A stretch of DNA of 24,113 bases from Phallusia fumigata. Lineage: Eukaryota > Chordata > Ascidiacea > Phlebobranchia > Ascidiidae. A program made the translations under genes and the position numbers. Below are positions 1 to 9,756 of this stretch, piece after piece. The stretch spans positions 1-24,113 of the forward strand of contig QXVZ01015569.1 of the NCBI GenBank assembly GCA_008931825.1. Reading direction: 5' to 3'. Position 1 is the stretch's first letter. Each line of letters opens with the position of its first letter. A model generated the notes under the pieces. It was not told the origin of the DNA. It searched no databases and was given only the letters and a program-made list of their open reading frames with translations.

Positions 1-78
1 CTTGACCGAAAGTCTAGAAGATCACATAACCTGGAAATTGGAGGAAATGTGATTATATTTGATGAAGCTCATAACTTG
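1..78 (+). CDS. RTEL1: RTEL1 exon a (partial) with DEAH box
   Basis: Open in frame 1. It encodes SRRSHN followed by VIIFDEAHN, the Walker B/motif II of the XPD-family helicases. The donor GTAAAT is at 79. The upstream part of this exon is cut by the window edge. Confidence 0.93.
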
Positions 79-3000
79 GTAAATGTAATTTGTGTGAATT
101 TAAAAAAACATTGCACTTCTTTTTGAACATTTATAACTTGCGATAGTATGATTAATGTTATATTTTTGAGAGATTTAAAAGAGTAACAAAATGTTCATGA
201 ATAAAAAAAAATGACGTAGCAACATAAAATTTTAAAGTTTGTGGCAATTAATTTTTTTACTCATATGTTTTTGTTTCAAGGAAAAACTATGTGAGGAGTC
301 GGCATCATTTGATTTGTCATCATTAGACATAGCAAATTGCATTGAAGAAGTAGGAGACCTTTTAATTGCAGTTACAAAGATGGCGGAGACTGGAACAGTG
401 GCAGATGGGCATGAAGCTGGTGAATCAACGGGTAATTCCTAGTGTTGTAGTGTTATTTAAATATTTGTAATAGTTTTAACAATGGTTTTATTACAGCACT
501 TTCTGAGTTCAAAAAGGATGATGTTGCATTGATGAAGTCCTTCTTCCTTGCATTGGAAGAACACCTTGACAGAATCGAACTTCCAGCATCAAAAAGCAAA
601 TCAGAACCAGGGAGGTTAGTTAGACTTGAAATAAAATAAACCAAATTACTGTGAAAAAATTATTGTGCATATCCTTCTGTGTTTATTTGCAGGTATATAT
701 TCGACTTCTTTGGCAAAGTGAACCTGACTTTTGACACACATGAAATTCTACTTGAGCTCATGGACAAAATCTCATCATACTTATCCACATGTGAGTATAG
801 AAATTTGCTACTGTCTTTGTATTACAATTGGTTGTTGGTACACAATTCACAGTTTTAAATAGTTTTAATAAGAAGATACAAGCATGAACTATTCATTTCC
901 ATTCTTTATTGTTTGACGTGGTTTATCAGTTGGTTATAACCTTTTAACAGTTGTTGCGCCCTTTTTTCCTTTACGGCAACAAGTAACTTTTTTGCCGCTT
1001 TTCCCAGCCATTCCTGATGGTGACAACAGCGTTTGTCGAAATACATAAAATGTTTTACTCATAAGTACTGGCTTGAATCTTTTTATTAAATCAGTTGTTG
1101 GTTTGCAACAACAGTCAGAATTGATCAAACTGCTCAACATATGCCCAGTGTTATCTCCGCCCTTAATTAATTTTCAACCTAGACCCGAAACCGTTGTGGT
1201 TTTCTTAACTAGTTCTTAAAACTTGCACATATGTTGATGCCGATACTTACGACATCGCATATAAACAAACTAATACCAACAATTAACTTTAACGAGCAAT
1301 TTACACATTGCAGTAAGTAACTCTTACCGTACACGCGGCACGGCACTTCAGAAGTTCTCGGAAATTATCAAGGTGGCTTTCAGTGCGTCATCCTCCGGAC
1401 CGGCAAACAGTGGAACGCCGACGTTCTCCATATATTCGGCTCCTTCCCGACCCTCGATAGAAGATCTGACTCGGTTCTACCGCGTTCACATATGCGAGGA
1501 CGCACCCAAGTCCGGAAAGAAAGACATGTGGAAAAAGGACAAAGGGACTTTAAAAACAAAACCAAGTAAGCTGTTAAAGGCAAGAAAACGTCGGTTTACT
1601 CACAGAGGCTTTTTTTCTGCTTCTTTAAGTTAAAATTTCCAATCACTTTGAATTACACTGACTGCTATATCAAAAGCACTCAGAGAAAAGGGTTCTAAAT
1701 GTTTTATTTCAGTGCCTTTAGGTTTAGGGCGTATTGCAGCACCAAGAAGGACCAATCGCAAGTTTTACTAAAACTTCCTACTGTACCTGTAGATACCTTC
1801 CTATATACTCGTAGATACTGCAACCGTTTCTTACAACGGTTTGTCCTTAATTTAACGAATTTGAATCTCAGCCATTGGCTGAAGCATACAAAACAAGCAA
1901 ACACTGGAGTCTTTTTCATTACGACAGTTCGGCCTCCATCTGCAAACCTTTTACTAAGGTTTTGGATTTTTTTCGAATCTTCGCATTAACACGTTCTTCC
2001 ACCTTCAGGCCGCACAATATCGTACTGGTGTTTCAGTCCTGGTTACGCAATGCAGGATCTGGTTCGAAATGGGGCAAGAAACTTGATATTGACAAGCGGA
2101 ACCATCTCACCAATCGACTCATTTGTGTCCGAACTTCACGTGTAAGTTAAACCGAGTTTGTGTTCGGGATTCAAATCTGTGTCGATTCTTATGCTATATT
2201 TCCGTGCATAATATGGAGTTGGTTATTAAACGCTTGGCAATACGTTTGGTACAAAAAGTATATTTGAATCGTTCGAATGCCCCTAAACTCTGCGATTACA
2301 GAAGTCCTAGTTATTTGACGCTTTTCTCTCCAAAACCAAGTAATTTCTATCCGCAAATTTTTGTGGCGGGGACCTACCTTTGCCAATGGTTCAAAAGTGT
2401 TTACTTGCCGTGCAACCAAGCAGTTTTAGTTTCTTCTTTGTCATAACAGGGACTTTCCCATTACGCTGGTAAACGGTCACGTGATCGACAAGCACCAGAT
2501 CTTCGTGGCGACGTTGACGCGCGGAATGAACGGCGTAAAACTCGAGTCCACGTTCAAATCGCGTGGCGTCCAAGAGCAAGTTGTCGAGCTTGGCAACACA
2601 GTGGCCGAGGTGGCAAGAGTGTCACCTGGTGGCCTACTCGTCTTCTTTCCATCCTATGCTGCTATGGAACATTATGTGAAAGCATGGCGGGTGGGTTTTT
2701 TGAAAAGAATTGCATGTTTTGTATCGGTGGACAAACAAAGAAACCCTGAGTGATTCAATCAGTATTTTGCTTCGCATAGTTTTGCGCAGGAAATCTTTTG
2801 GGTTTTGGTTGACGACTTCAGTTTGCTCGTTCATTTCATTTATTGCGCTTAACGTCATGGGTATGGGCGGTTCCTGTTTTAGGGAAATTCGAGTGTTTGG
2901 TGTATAAAAAAGGACAAACAAAAAGTGTAAAAAGTGGGATCAACAAGTTTCATTCGCTGTAGTTTTATTTGTCGTGCAACAATATTTTGGCCATCGAAGT

Positions 3001-6000
3001 TCGGGCAATCTACTATGTTTTCTCTTCCACAACTTTACTGGTTACTTTGGTATTCAGGAAAGCTCAAGCGTTATGAAAAAGCTGGAATCAACCAAACTAT
3101 GCACCGTTGAACCTCGTGGTAAGGGCGAGCTTAGAGACGCCATCGACAAATTCTACTCCGATGTTAAATCGCCGCAAGGTGGAGCTCTCTTTGCTATATG
3201 TAGAGGCAAGGTACATGACAAATCCTAGGCAAAATTTATTTTGAAATAATTCAAAAAAAAAAAGCCCATGAGTTAATTTGGATACTGCTCGTCTCATGGC
3301 CTGGATTGAACTGTAAAATTCTTTGTAATGGTGAGTTTTGCCTATTCAGGTTGTTCGTGAAAAAAAACTTTCCATGTTTGACTGCACAAAGCTCGTTAGA
3401 AAACACGCATCGGCCTTCAGTTTCAGAACATATCCATCTGAGCAAAACCAGCTAATTTCATGACCAATCCCTAATCACAGTTTGGTGCCTGACCGATCCA
3501 AAAATACCATCAAGTGGAGTACGCGTATTGTATTTCGACAAACTTCCCATTTAACCCTTCCCAAGTGCAGTGTCGCAGTTTGAACAACACTTCTCGTCCA
3601 ATAGGACGCTTTGGCACTTTCGCTAACGCTTGCCACTTTTGACGACTGAAAAGCACTTAAGTTTCTGCTGAAAAACGGAGATAGCTGTAGAAACCAGGAG
3701 AGTGCTTTATCCGAAATAACAGTAATAACCATAAAGTATCAATGTTGTCACCACACACTTTTGTTGAACATTTCGTGGCTGCATTGTTTTGTAATGTTGT
3801 CCTAACTAAGTCGTAAACGCGCATATTCAAGACCGAATCGGCTCTGAAAGTGTTATGCTGTCCAGCATTCGGTCACAATCGTGTACGGCGCTTTGGAAGC
3901 CAGGCCTTTCAGAGTCGAGAGCCTGCGTAACATATTCGGTCTATCTGTCAAATCATCACTGTATTGGTTACAAAACGATGTTACTTTAAACTTGATACAC
4001 ACCATGTATTCTCTAAAACTATACGGTTCCATTGGTTTTGAGCTTTCATGGTGGAAAGTTCGGCTGAGCAACATTGCCATTTCCGTAACTTAATTAGTAA
4101 CTCGTGTGAATTTGGTGTTACAGGTTTCAGAGGGCCTTGACTTTGCCAACGACAACGGTCGTGCGGTGCTTATCATAGGTATTCCATTTCCACCCACCCA
4201 AGATGCGAAAGTGAAACTGAAGATGTCGTTCCTCGACGACCTTAAACGCTCCGGTGTGCCCAACGTATGTATGGCAGCTTGGTATCTACTTTTAATGTGA
4301 ACTTGGATTTCATGCGGCGTAAGCGTAAATTTTACTTCTTAAGCTTTGTTGAATGAGCAGCCTTTGTTTTTTGTATGGGAAACCTAATCGTACTGAAATA
4401 GATTCAACTTTGAAATGTTGTATTTTTGTTAGGTAATGACCGTTTTTAGCACATTAAACCACTTCTACTACATTCTAAGCACGATTTTAAACCGTACTCA
4501 AAAACCAAGTGTCCTTAAATAGTCGATTTCAAAACGCATTTGATTTCCTTTCTAAAGCGGTTAAACCCCTATGCAGCAAATGATATTCCACTTGACGGCA
4601 GGTTATTCCTGGTTCCGAGTGGTACCGCCTGCAAGCTTGTCGAGCTGTCAATCAGGCCATTGGACGTGTAATACGTCATCGCTATGACTACGGGGCGATT
4701 ATCCTTTGCGATCAGCGCTTCACGAGAAAAGATCAAGTAAATGAGGTCAGTATCTCTGGTCGTTAATCGGCTGAAATCCATCCTGTATTGAACCGGTGTT
4801 TATTTCCAGCTTGTGCGCGTGTATAAATAAAAGTTGTAATCTTACGGCTGTCCGCAAGTCGGAAATAGCTATTGGCTTCTTTGTTTACATGGGCTACGTT
4901 GCCACAAAATATGGAATACAACAAGAAAAAGGCGCAGCTTTATTCGATGTTGGACGCCCATATAAGTTCACAGCATGAACGACATCTTAACGTGTGTCTG
5001 TTAAGGGACAATTTTAAAACGTTGCTCACGGCTGCATACAAAAACCTGGTTTTGAAACCCTCTTGCCGTGTAATAAACACGAGTAAGCTATAAATGTTGA
5101 AACTTAGTTATATTATTATCGCGTTGTCATCCACGTACGTTGCCATGCAGCTACCCAAGTGGATCCAGTGTCACGTGACTCCCTTCGACGACTGCCCGAA
5201 AGCGATGCGAAGACTCAAGTCGTTTTTCTGCTCCGTCAAAGAAAAAGAAAACTTCCGTCTCCGGTATAAATATATAAACTACCTGCATTGTGATGGGCGA
5301 CCCAACCATTGTTTTCAGTAAAATATCACCTCTTGGTTTCTGCAGGTCGATCTCAGGAAAAGACGCCGCACAACCCAAACGACCCCAACCGGCCAAACGT
5401 CCTGACATGCCAGTAAGCAGTAGTAGCGCTTCGGGCCATCAAGTGTCCTTCGGAGGCATGAAGAAGATGTATGACATCACAAAACTGCCGAAAATGAGCG
5501 ACCCAGATTGCCACGTACCTAGCCGAGTCAGCAAACCCAAGTATGAGACATAACGGTGCATTCGGTTGTTTAGATTGACCCGCCTTGTTTTGTCTCACAG
5601 TAAGACGCTTTCAGGTTTTGCTTGTAACTGGTAAACGCCTAATAGCAGTAAACACCGAATTAAATGTAAAAAAACACAATATCAAGACTGCGTGCCCTAC
5701 CGAGTAAATGACGTCACAACAAGCCAAACATAGGAAAGTAACAAATCACATTACTAACCAGAAAACATTTTGGCTTGTGCTTACCAAGTAGTGTTTGTTA
5801 ACGCAATGTCACTGAAATTGTCATTTGCAGCAATTCTGCTTTCGTACCTGACTGTATGTGCCAAGCTTCTACTTCGTACACTAGGAAGCGCAAGAGAGCC
5901 GAACAAGGGTGAGTAATTGATGGTTTCTTGTGGTTTGCACGCACTGGGAATATTGTCGGCAATGGCACAATCTTGCAACGCCGCATTCGAAATAACAACT

Positions 6001-9000
6001 TATTGCTATTTGCTAAGTCGTTTTTCCGCCACATTCGATAGGTATAAGGGGCTGCGGCGAACCACGAATACAGCGAATTTGTTTGCTGGCGTGTCTTTGA
6101 AATTGCGACTGTTCCATATCCATAAATCTGTATTCTTGCTGATGGTAGGCTGCATTTCGCAAAACGACTGAAACTCTAAAACACAAATTTTAAGGGGGGA
6201 TCCATCAGTCATTGCTCTGATCTTATGGGGCGAATTGCGTTTCAGCGACTTTAGACTGATATGTTGGCCTTTAAGTTGATTGTCCTACCTTGGGATATAG
6301 TTGTGTGTTCACACACCGAACTGTACACTCATGAACTTTGCGTGACAAGACGACGTTGCTGACATGGCGTTCAAAATAATGAATCAGTTACTCCAGGGAC
6401 TTCCAACGGTAAAAACGTGGGTCACACAAACAAGTGAAAAATGGTGTTTTTTCGCCGAAATGGGCAAGTTACATCCGTGAGAAACACCACTCGCGTCAGA
6501 AATTCCAAGGCATTTGCAAAGTGGCTATCAAACGCTTCCTATGCCCCGCGCCAGGCTGTTTGTCAGACTTTATGTGGTATGCTCTAATGAGATGCAATAC
6601 AGGGACCGCAGAGACGTATGAGCTCGGGATGCGCGTTACCCTGGGGAATCTAGTTAACGGCGCAGATTAAAGGATTTGATCGGTACTTGTGTGCTCAGTT
6701 CGCTGAACCAGCATACCTGCGCGGTAACGCCGTTTGTTTTGCGGTGGGGCTGTGGAGCGATTTGCACCGCGCCAAAACGCCCTTGTTATGAGGGGCAACG
6801 ACAAGTCCAATAAATATTGTGGCGTGATCCCGGAAGAGCTTTCACGGCGGTCTTGTTTTGTTTACTTTTTTTGTCCCGGGGTTTTGTGTTGATGCGGGCC
6901 CAGAGCGAGAAGGCACAAGTTCGACAAGTCCAGACATACAAACTTTAAAATGTTGGTCGTGTTTATAGGCCCTTACTCCGAAGTCTAAAATTCCCTCTTC
7001 GCCGGAAGTTTTTGGTATTTTGTTTTTTGTTTTGTTTTCCAGCAGCGAGTCAAAAAAGGCGAATCTTCTTGACGCGCTGGACCAGTGCAATGACGTCACA
7101 GAGGAGGATGAGCCCGCAAACTTGGGCGAAGCTGAGGTCTTGTTTTATTTTTTATATTTTAACTGCATGTGTTATAAGCTGCAAGGCCTAAGTTCCCTCC
7201 ATGGATGACGTGTTTTATTACGTAATAGGCGCACCGTATGTCGACACATTTGCTCGTGATGGATCGAAGAATGGCGGAAACTCAGAAAAAGAAGAAAATT
7301 AAACTCAAGGTTTGCACGCATTGAAATTTACCTTTGTTTCCGCTTGATTTAGCCATATTATACGACTCTTGATTTTAGCGCCCGACGGCCATGGAATCAA
7401 GACCGGACGAATCACGGCCATCCACAAGTGATGGTCCCATTCAAGTACAGTCAGGTTTAAAAACATTTACCTTTATCAAGTTTATTTGTTTTGTGTGAGA
7501 CCGTCCCAATTTACAGTGCCAATGTACACAGACCAATCAAATTAGATAAACGTCGGACCTAGCGCACCGAATATAGTTCTATAGTTTTAACGGTATCTGT
7601 GCAACCGTGCCTTTTGCGACAGCCATACAAAACAGTCTCTAAAAACTCTTTGAGTAAAAGTCACTTTTTGGTTCGTAAGTCTTTCACTTTTTCTTTAGAG
7701 GTGCAGCAGGTTAGTTCGTGCATTTGTACACTGCTGGAATACGACCCATCGTTATAATTTCCGTTGTAGGAAAACACTATAACTCCTGTTGTAGGAAAAC
7801 ACGGAAATTATACACATTTCCAACTATTATGTGCAATAATTTTTTTCACACCATTAGTTTCTATGGTATAAAATCTTTGCACAGCAATCTTCCAATTGTC
7901 ACAGCGCTGACGTCATGGGATAACAGAGAAAACCCATTTGCAGTTTGTACAGTCGCAAAATCCACGTTCAAAGCCAGGCCTGTTCTCGCGCTAGACCCGC
8001 TGTTGACTCGGAGCGTCTTTCAACAGAGCCCGAACGCCGGAGACCGGTTCAGTTCCCCGTTACCGAGTTACTACGAGGCCGCGGACGTGCGGTTCCGTGA
8101 GCCGGTTCTAACCGCAAGGGGTTATGAAAATGCGTTTTAGGGACAAACCAAACATTGCCGTTAAATGGCATAAGCTTGCGCAACCAGCACCAAAGCGCCG
8201 TCGTTTTTTGCTACATCACGCCATATTGGCCCTTTGCCCCCTGATTATCGAACGCAAACGCGAAAGGTGTTGTATTTTTTTATTGATTTGCGATTCGGAT
8301 GTGGCTTCTGCGCTCCTGTAAGGACGCTTTGATGTAGGTTTTGGGCCAACATTAAGTAGCAATGAAATCGCGCGGGACTGTTTCCTTTTAAGTGCATCTG
8401 CAGTGTTCGTATTCGGTAGATATTTTTGTTTACAATCTGTTATAATCTCTGGGTTTTAGGCAATGAATTCTAGAAATTTAGCAAATCTTAAATTACCATT
8501 TTTTGTTCATGAACCCTTTTCCTCACCCAAATACAAGAGTTTTACATCATCGTAATGTACAAAGGTTACACAAAACAAGATCCTGTTAAAAGCATACGCA
8601 AAAATTGCATTTAAAAAAAATTCCGCATCTTTTTGCACACACAACATGTGGATGGATTAGCTGATCAAGAGCAGTAAATTATCCTTGCCGACCTATTACC
8701 GCCCGTTGTAAGCCGCAAATCTCGGTCGTTTACTTGTCACACAATATTTGCACCTGGGTAAAGCATTTAACGTCGCGGATTTAACTATAAACGGCCACGA
8801 TTGTGTGACAATGCTGCTTAGCAACACCACACATCGTATGGTTTTCGCAAAAACAGCTGTACCTGTTCGTAAAAGTGCTGACGGTCTGAATTTGCCGNTA
8901 AATTATCCTTGCCGACCTATTACCGCTCGTTGTAAGTCGCAAATCTCGGTCGTTTACTTGTCACACAATATTTGCACCTGGGTAAAGCATTTAACGTCGC

Positions 9001-9756
9001 GGATTTAACTATAAAGGGCCACGATTGTGTGACAATGCTGCTTAGCAACACCACACATCGTATGGATTTCGCAAAAACAGCTGTACCTATTCGTAAAAGT
9101 GCTGACGGTCTGAATTTGCCGCCAGCACTGATTTGCCCAATATGAGTTTACTCAATCACGATAAATAGCAAACTTTTTTGATTCAAAGAAACGTTTGTCA
9201 CTATTTTTTTTAACAAGGGTATCTCTTTTGCATGTGGATGCAAACTACAACTTGTATTGCCTTCTGTTGTTTAACCTGCAATAGGCTTGGCCCAAGGCGC
9301 CCGGCCCATGAAAAAATCGCGATTGGATTAGAATTAACGATCTTGCTATTCATTGTTAGGTTCCTAGCCAGCTTTAAATGCACCGTGATTGTTAAACGAT
9401 AAGGTGAATAACGGGTTGCTGTACCTACTTACAATACAAAAGCTTATTCATTTGCAGACGAACGTAGTGCCCGGTTCGGCCCGGCCGGTGGATTGCTACA
9501 GACCATCAAAAAGGTGCTTACCAGCGAGGGTTACAAGACACTCAAAGGCGCAACGGAGGCTTACCGACGAGAAGAAAGCATCGAGGCCCTCGTGGAATCC
9601 TTGGCCGGACTTTTCCTTGATAATCCTGGTCATCATTACCTCCTTCGCGCGTTCGTCCGCTTCGTGCGTCCGAAGCATCACACACGCTACAGCGAGTTGT
9701 GTGAGACCCTTACTGGACAGAAGTGCATTCTGGTCAAATCAGAGTCGAACACGTAG
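1..9756 (+). CDS. RTEL1: RTEL1 helicase, 3' part of gene (17 exons, 5' end outside window)
   Basis: Regulator of telomere elongation helicase 1 is an ATP-dependent 5'-3' Fe-S DNA helicase of the XPD/FANCJ family. It acts in the nucleus on T-loops, D-loops and G-quadruplexes. The joined exons are 1-78, 281-431, 497-614, 693-790, 1314-1565, 2009-2141, 2450-2690, 3058-3210, 4124-4264, 4602-4736, 5151-5263, 5346-5540, 5831-5908, 7043-7136, 7229-7309, 7379-7454 and 9458-9756. They total 2436 nt, giving 811 residues plus a TAG stop, with every intron phase matching. Visible motifs, numbered from the window start, are the DEAH box (residues 21-24), LILTSGT in exon 6, motif V SEGLDF (410-415), motif [12 protein letters not shown] (473-482) and a harmonin-homology domain (about 721-802). 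Order and spacing follow vertebrate RTEL1. The Walker A motif and Fe-S cysteines lie upstream of the window. The protein ends nine residues after the first harmonin-like domain. No second such domain, PIP box or RING is seen. Confidence 0.95.
281..431 (+). CDS. RTEL1: RTEL1 exon b
   Basis: The acceptor TTTCAAG precedes 281. The exon opens with [12 protein letters not shown], which continues the DEAH-box exon as in vertebrate RTEL1 ([11 protein letters not shown]). It ends in phase 1 at donor GTAATT (432). Confidence 0.93.
497..614 (+). CDS. RTEL1: RTEL1 exon c
   Basis: The acceptor TTATTACAG precedes 497 and the donor GTTAGT follows 614. It encodes a helical, less conserved insert ([15 protein letters not shown]) that aligns with the region before PGSYIFELF in vertebrate RTEL1. 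Confidence 0.88.
693..790 (+). CDS. RTEL1: RTEL1 exon d
   Basis: The acceptor TTTGCAG precedes 693 and the donor GTGAGT follows 790. It encodes [19 protein letters not shown], matching the YIFELF...ITF segment of the family. Confidence 0.9.
1314..1565 (+). CDS. RTEL1: RTEL1 exon e
   Basis: The acceptor ATTGCAG precedes 1314 and the donor GTAAGC follows 1565. It contains [15 protein letters not shown] and FYRVHICED, which match vertebrate GLQKLADIIQIVFS and YKVHIHPD. The segment between them is serine- and proline-rich and poorly conserved. Confidence 0.92.
2009..2141 (+). CDS. RTEL1: RTEL1 exon f
   Basis: The acceptor CCTTCAG precedes 2009. It encodes [16 protein letters not shown] and [11 protein letters not shown], the conserved core at the start of helicase domain 2. 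The donor GTAAGT (2142) leaves phase 2. Joining to the next exon gives HVDFPI, as expected from family alignments. Confidence 0.94.
2450..2690 (+). CDS. RTEL1: RTEL1 exon g
   Basis: It encodes [15 protein letters not shown] and [14 protein letters not shown], strongly conserved in RTEL1 helicase domain 2. The acceptor ATAACAG precedes 2450, and the donor GTGGGT follows 2690 in phase 0. Confidence 0.95.
3058..3210 (+). CDS. RTEL1: RTEL1 exon h
   Basis: Fifty-one whole codons, including [17 protein letters not shown] and FAICRGK. These match VEPRSKG...Y and FLAVCRGK of the family. The acceptor ATTCAG precedes it and the donor GTACAT follows. Confidence 0.95.
3211..4123 (+). other. RTEL1 intron, 913 bases, no feature seen
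   Basis: AT-rich intron between exons h and i. Open frames here on either strand show no family resemblance and no coding-like base composition. Nothing else is recognised. The shorter introns 791-1313, 1566-2008, 2142-2449, 2691-3057, 4265-4601 and 4737-5150 were also read and hold only splice signals. Confidence 0.7.
4124..4264 (+). CDS. RTEL1: RTEL1 exon i, helicase motif V
   Basis: It opens with [15 protein letters not shown] (motif V), then IPFPPTQD and [11 protein letters not shown]. It has forty-seven codons in phase 0, the acceptor GTTACAG and the donor GTATGT. Confidence 0.95.
4602..4736 (+). CDS. RTEL1: RTEL1 exon j, helicase motif VI
   Basis: It encodes [20 protein letters not shown] and then [16 protein letters not shown], with the arginine-finger motif VI (Q..GR..R). 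I chose donor GTAAAT at 4737 because joining to exon k gives DQLPKWI, which aligns with AQLPSWV. The acceptor at 4600-4601 is chosen over a CAG 25 bases upstream, which would break the frame. Confidence 0.95.
5151..5263 (+). CDS. RTEL1: RTEL1 exon k
   Basis: It encodes [15 protein letters not shown] and [12 protein letters not shown], the end of the helicase core (LPSWVR.H...FF in vertebrates). The acceptor CATGCAG precedes it, and the donor GTATAA follows in phase 2. Confidence 0.92.
5346..5540 (+). CDS. RTEL1: RTEL1 exon l, linker
   Basis: A linker after the helicase core, rich in Lys, Pro and Ser. It contains [20 protein letters not shown]. It is held in the gene by its splice sites (TCTGCAG before, GTATGA after), matching phases and coding-like base composition. 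No domain is recognised. Confidence 0.85.
5831..5908 (+). CDS. RTEL1: RTEL1 exon m, basic linker
   Basis: Twenty-six codons ending in a basic run ([10 protein letters not shown]) that could serve as a nuclear localisation signal. The acceptor ATTTGCAG and the strong donor GTGAGT fit, as do the phases (2 to 2). Confidence 0.8.
5909..7042 (+). other. RTEL1 intron, 1134 bases, GC-richer middle
   Basis: The longest single intron apart from intron 16. The stretch 6500-6830 is GC-richer than its surroundings and carries a 78-codon open frame at 6434-6670. I recognise no protein family, and the frame has no acceptor/donor pair that keeps RTEL1 in phase. It could be an old transposon fragment. I cannot name it. 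Confidence 0.5.
7043..7136 (+). CDS. RTEL1: RTEL1 exon n, acidic linker
   Basis: It encodes [20 protein letters not shown], resembling the RGLLAALEH segment of vertebrate RTEL1. The acceptor TTTTCCAG is good. The donor GTCTTG is weak, so the 3' boundary is less sure. Confidence 0.8.
7229..7309 (+). CDS. RTEL1: RTEL1 exon o
   Basis: Twenty-seven codons in phase 0, encoding [10 protein letters not shown] and QKKKKIKLK. The basic end matches GGRKKIRLVS of vertebrate RTEL1. The acceptor GTAATAG is purine-rich and weak. The donor is GTTTGC. Confidence 0.75.
7379..7454 (+). CDS. RTEL1: RTEL1 exon p
   Basis: The acceptor GATTTTAG precedes it. It encodes a short Ser/Pro/Asp-rich linker ([19 protein letters not shown]). 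The donor GTTTAA leaves phase 1, which fits both the proposed exon at 7944 and the last exon at 9458. Confidence 0.72.
7753..7812. repeat. perfect 12-bp inverted repeat enclosing a 15-bp direct repeat
   Basis: TATAATTTCCGT at 7753-7764 is exactly complementary to ACGGAAATTATA at 7801-7812, with 36 bases between. Overlapping this, GTTGTAGGAAAACAC occurs at 7763-7777 and again at 7788-7802 (25-base period). It lies in RTEL1 intron 16, so the nascent transcript could form a stem-loop. The origin is unknown. A miniature transposon end or a local rearrangement are options. Confidence 0.85.
7944..8096 (+). CDS. RTEL1: candidate extra RTEL1 exon (cassette, phase 1-1)
   Basis: A 153-nt open segment with a good acceptor (CATTTGCAG before 7944) and a strong donor (GTGAGC at 8097). 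It has phase 1 at both ends, so it can be included or skipped without changing frame. Its C/G-rich third positions resemble the proven exons and differ from the AT-rich intron around it. It would add 51 residues (for example [16 protein letters not shown] and YYEAADVRF) just before the harmonin-like domain. I know of no matching segment in vertebrate RTEL1. It could be a tunicate-specific linker, an alternative exon or chance. Confidence 0.5.
8675..9121. repeat. 223-bp tandem duplication split by one N (RTEL1 intron 16)
   Basis: 8675-8897 and 8899-9121 are the same sequence with about five single-base differences, separated by a single N at 8898. No coding content. The copies abut the N exactly on both sides. 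This is typical of two alleles of one locus left side by side at a contig join. A real tandem duplication is less likely. The true intron is probably about 220 bases shorter. Confidence 0.85.
9458..9756 (+). CDS. RTEL1: RTEL1 last coding exon, harmonin-homology domain
   Basis: The acceptor ATTTGCAG precedes 9458. It encodes the helical harmonin-N-like domain with [33 protein letters not shown] and CETLTGQKC, matching the first such domain of vertebrate RTEL1 (FVRPHHK...LTGRGC). It ends at TAG 9754-9756, nine residues past the domain. The nearest ATTAAA is at 10492 and the nearest AATAAA at 11128, so the polyadenylation site is unclear. Confidence 0.93.
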
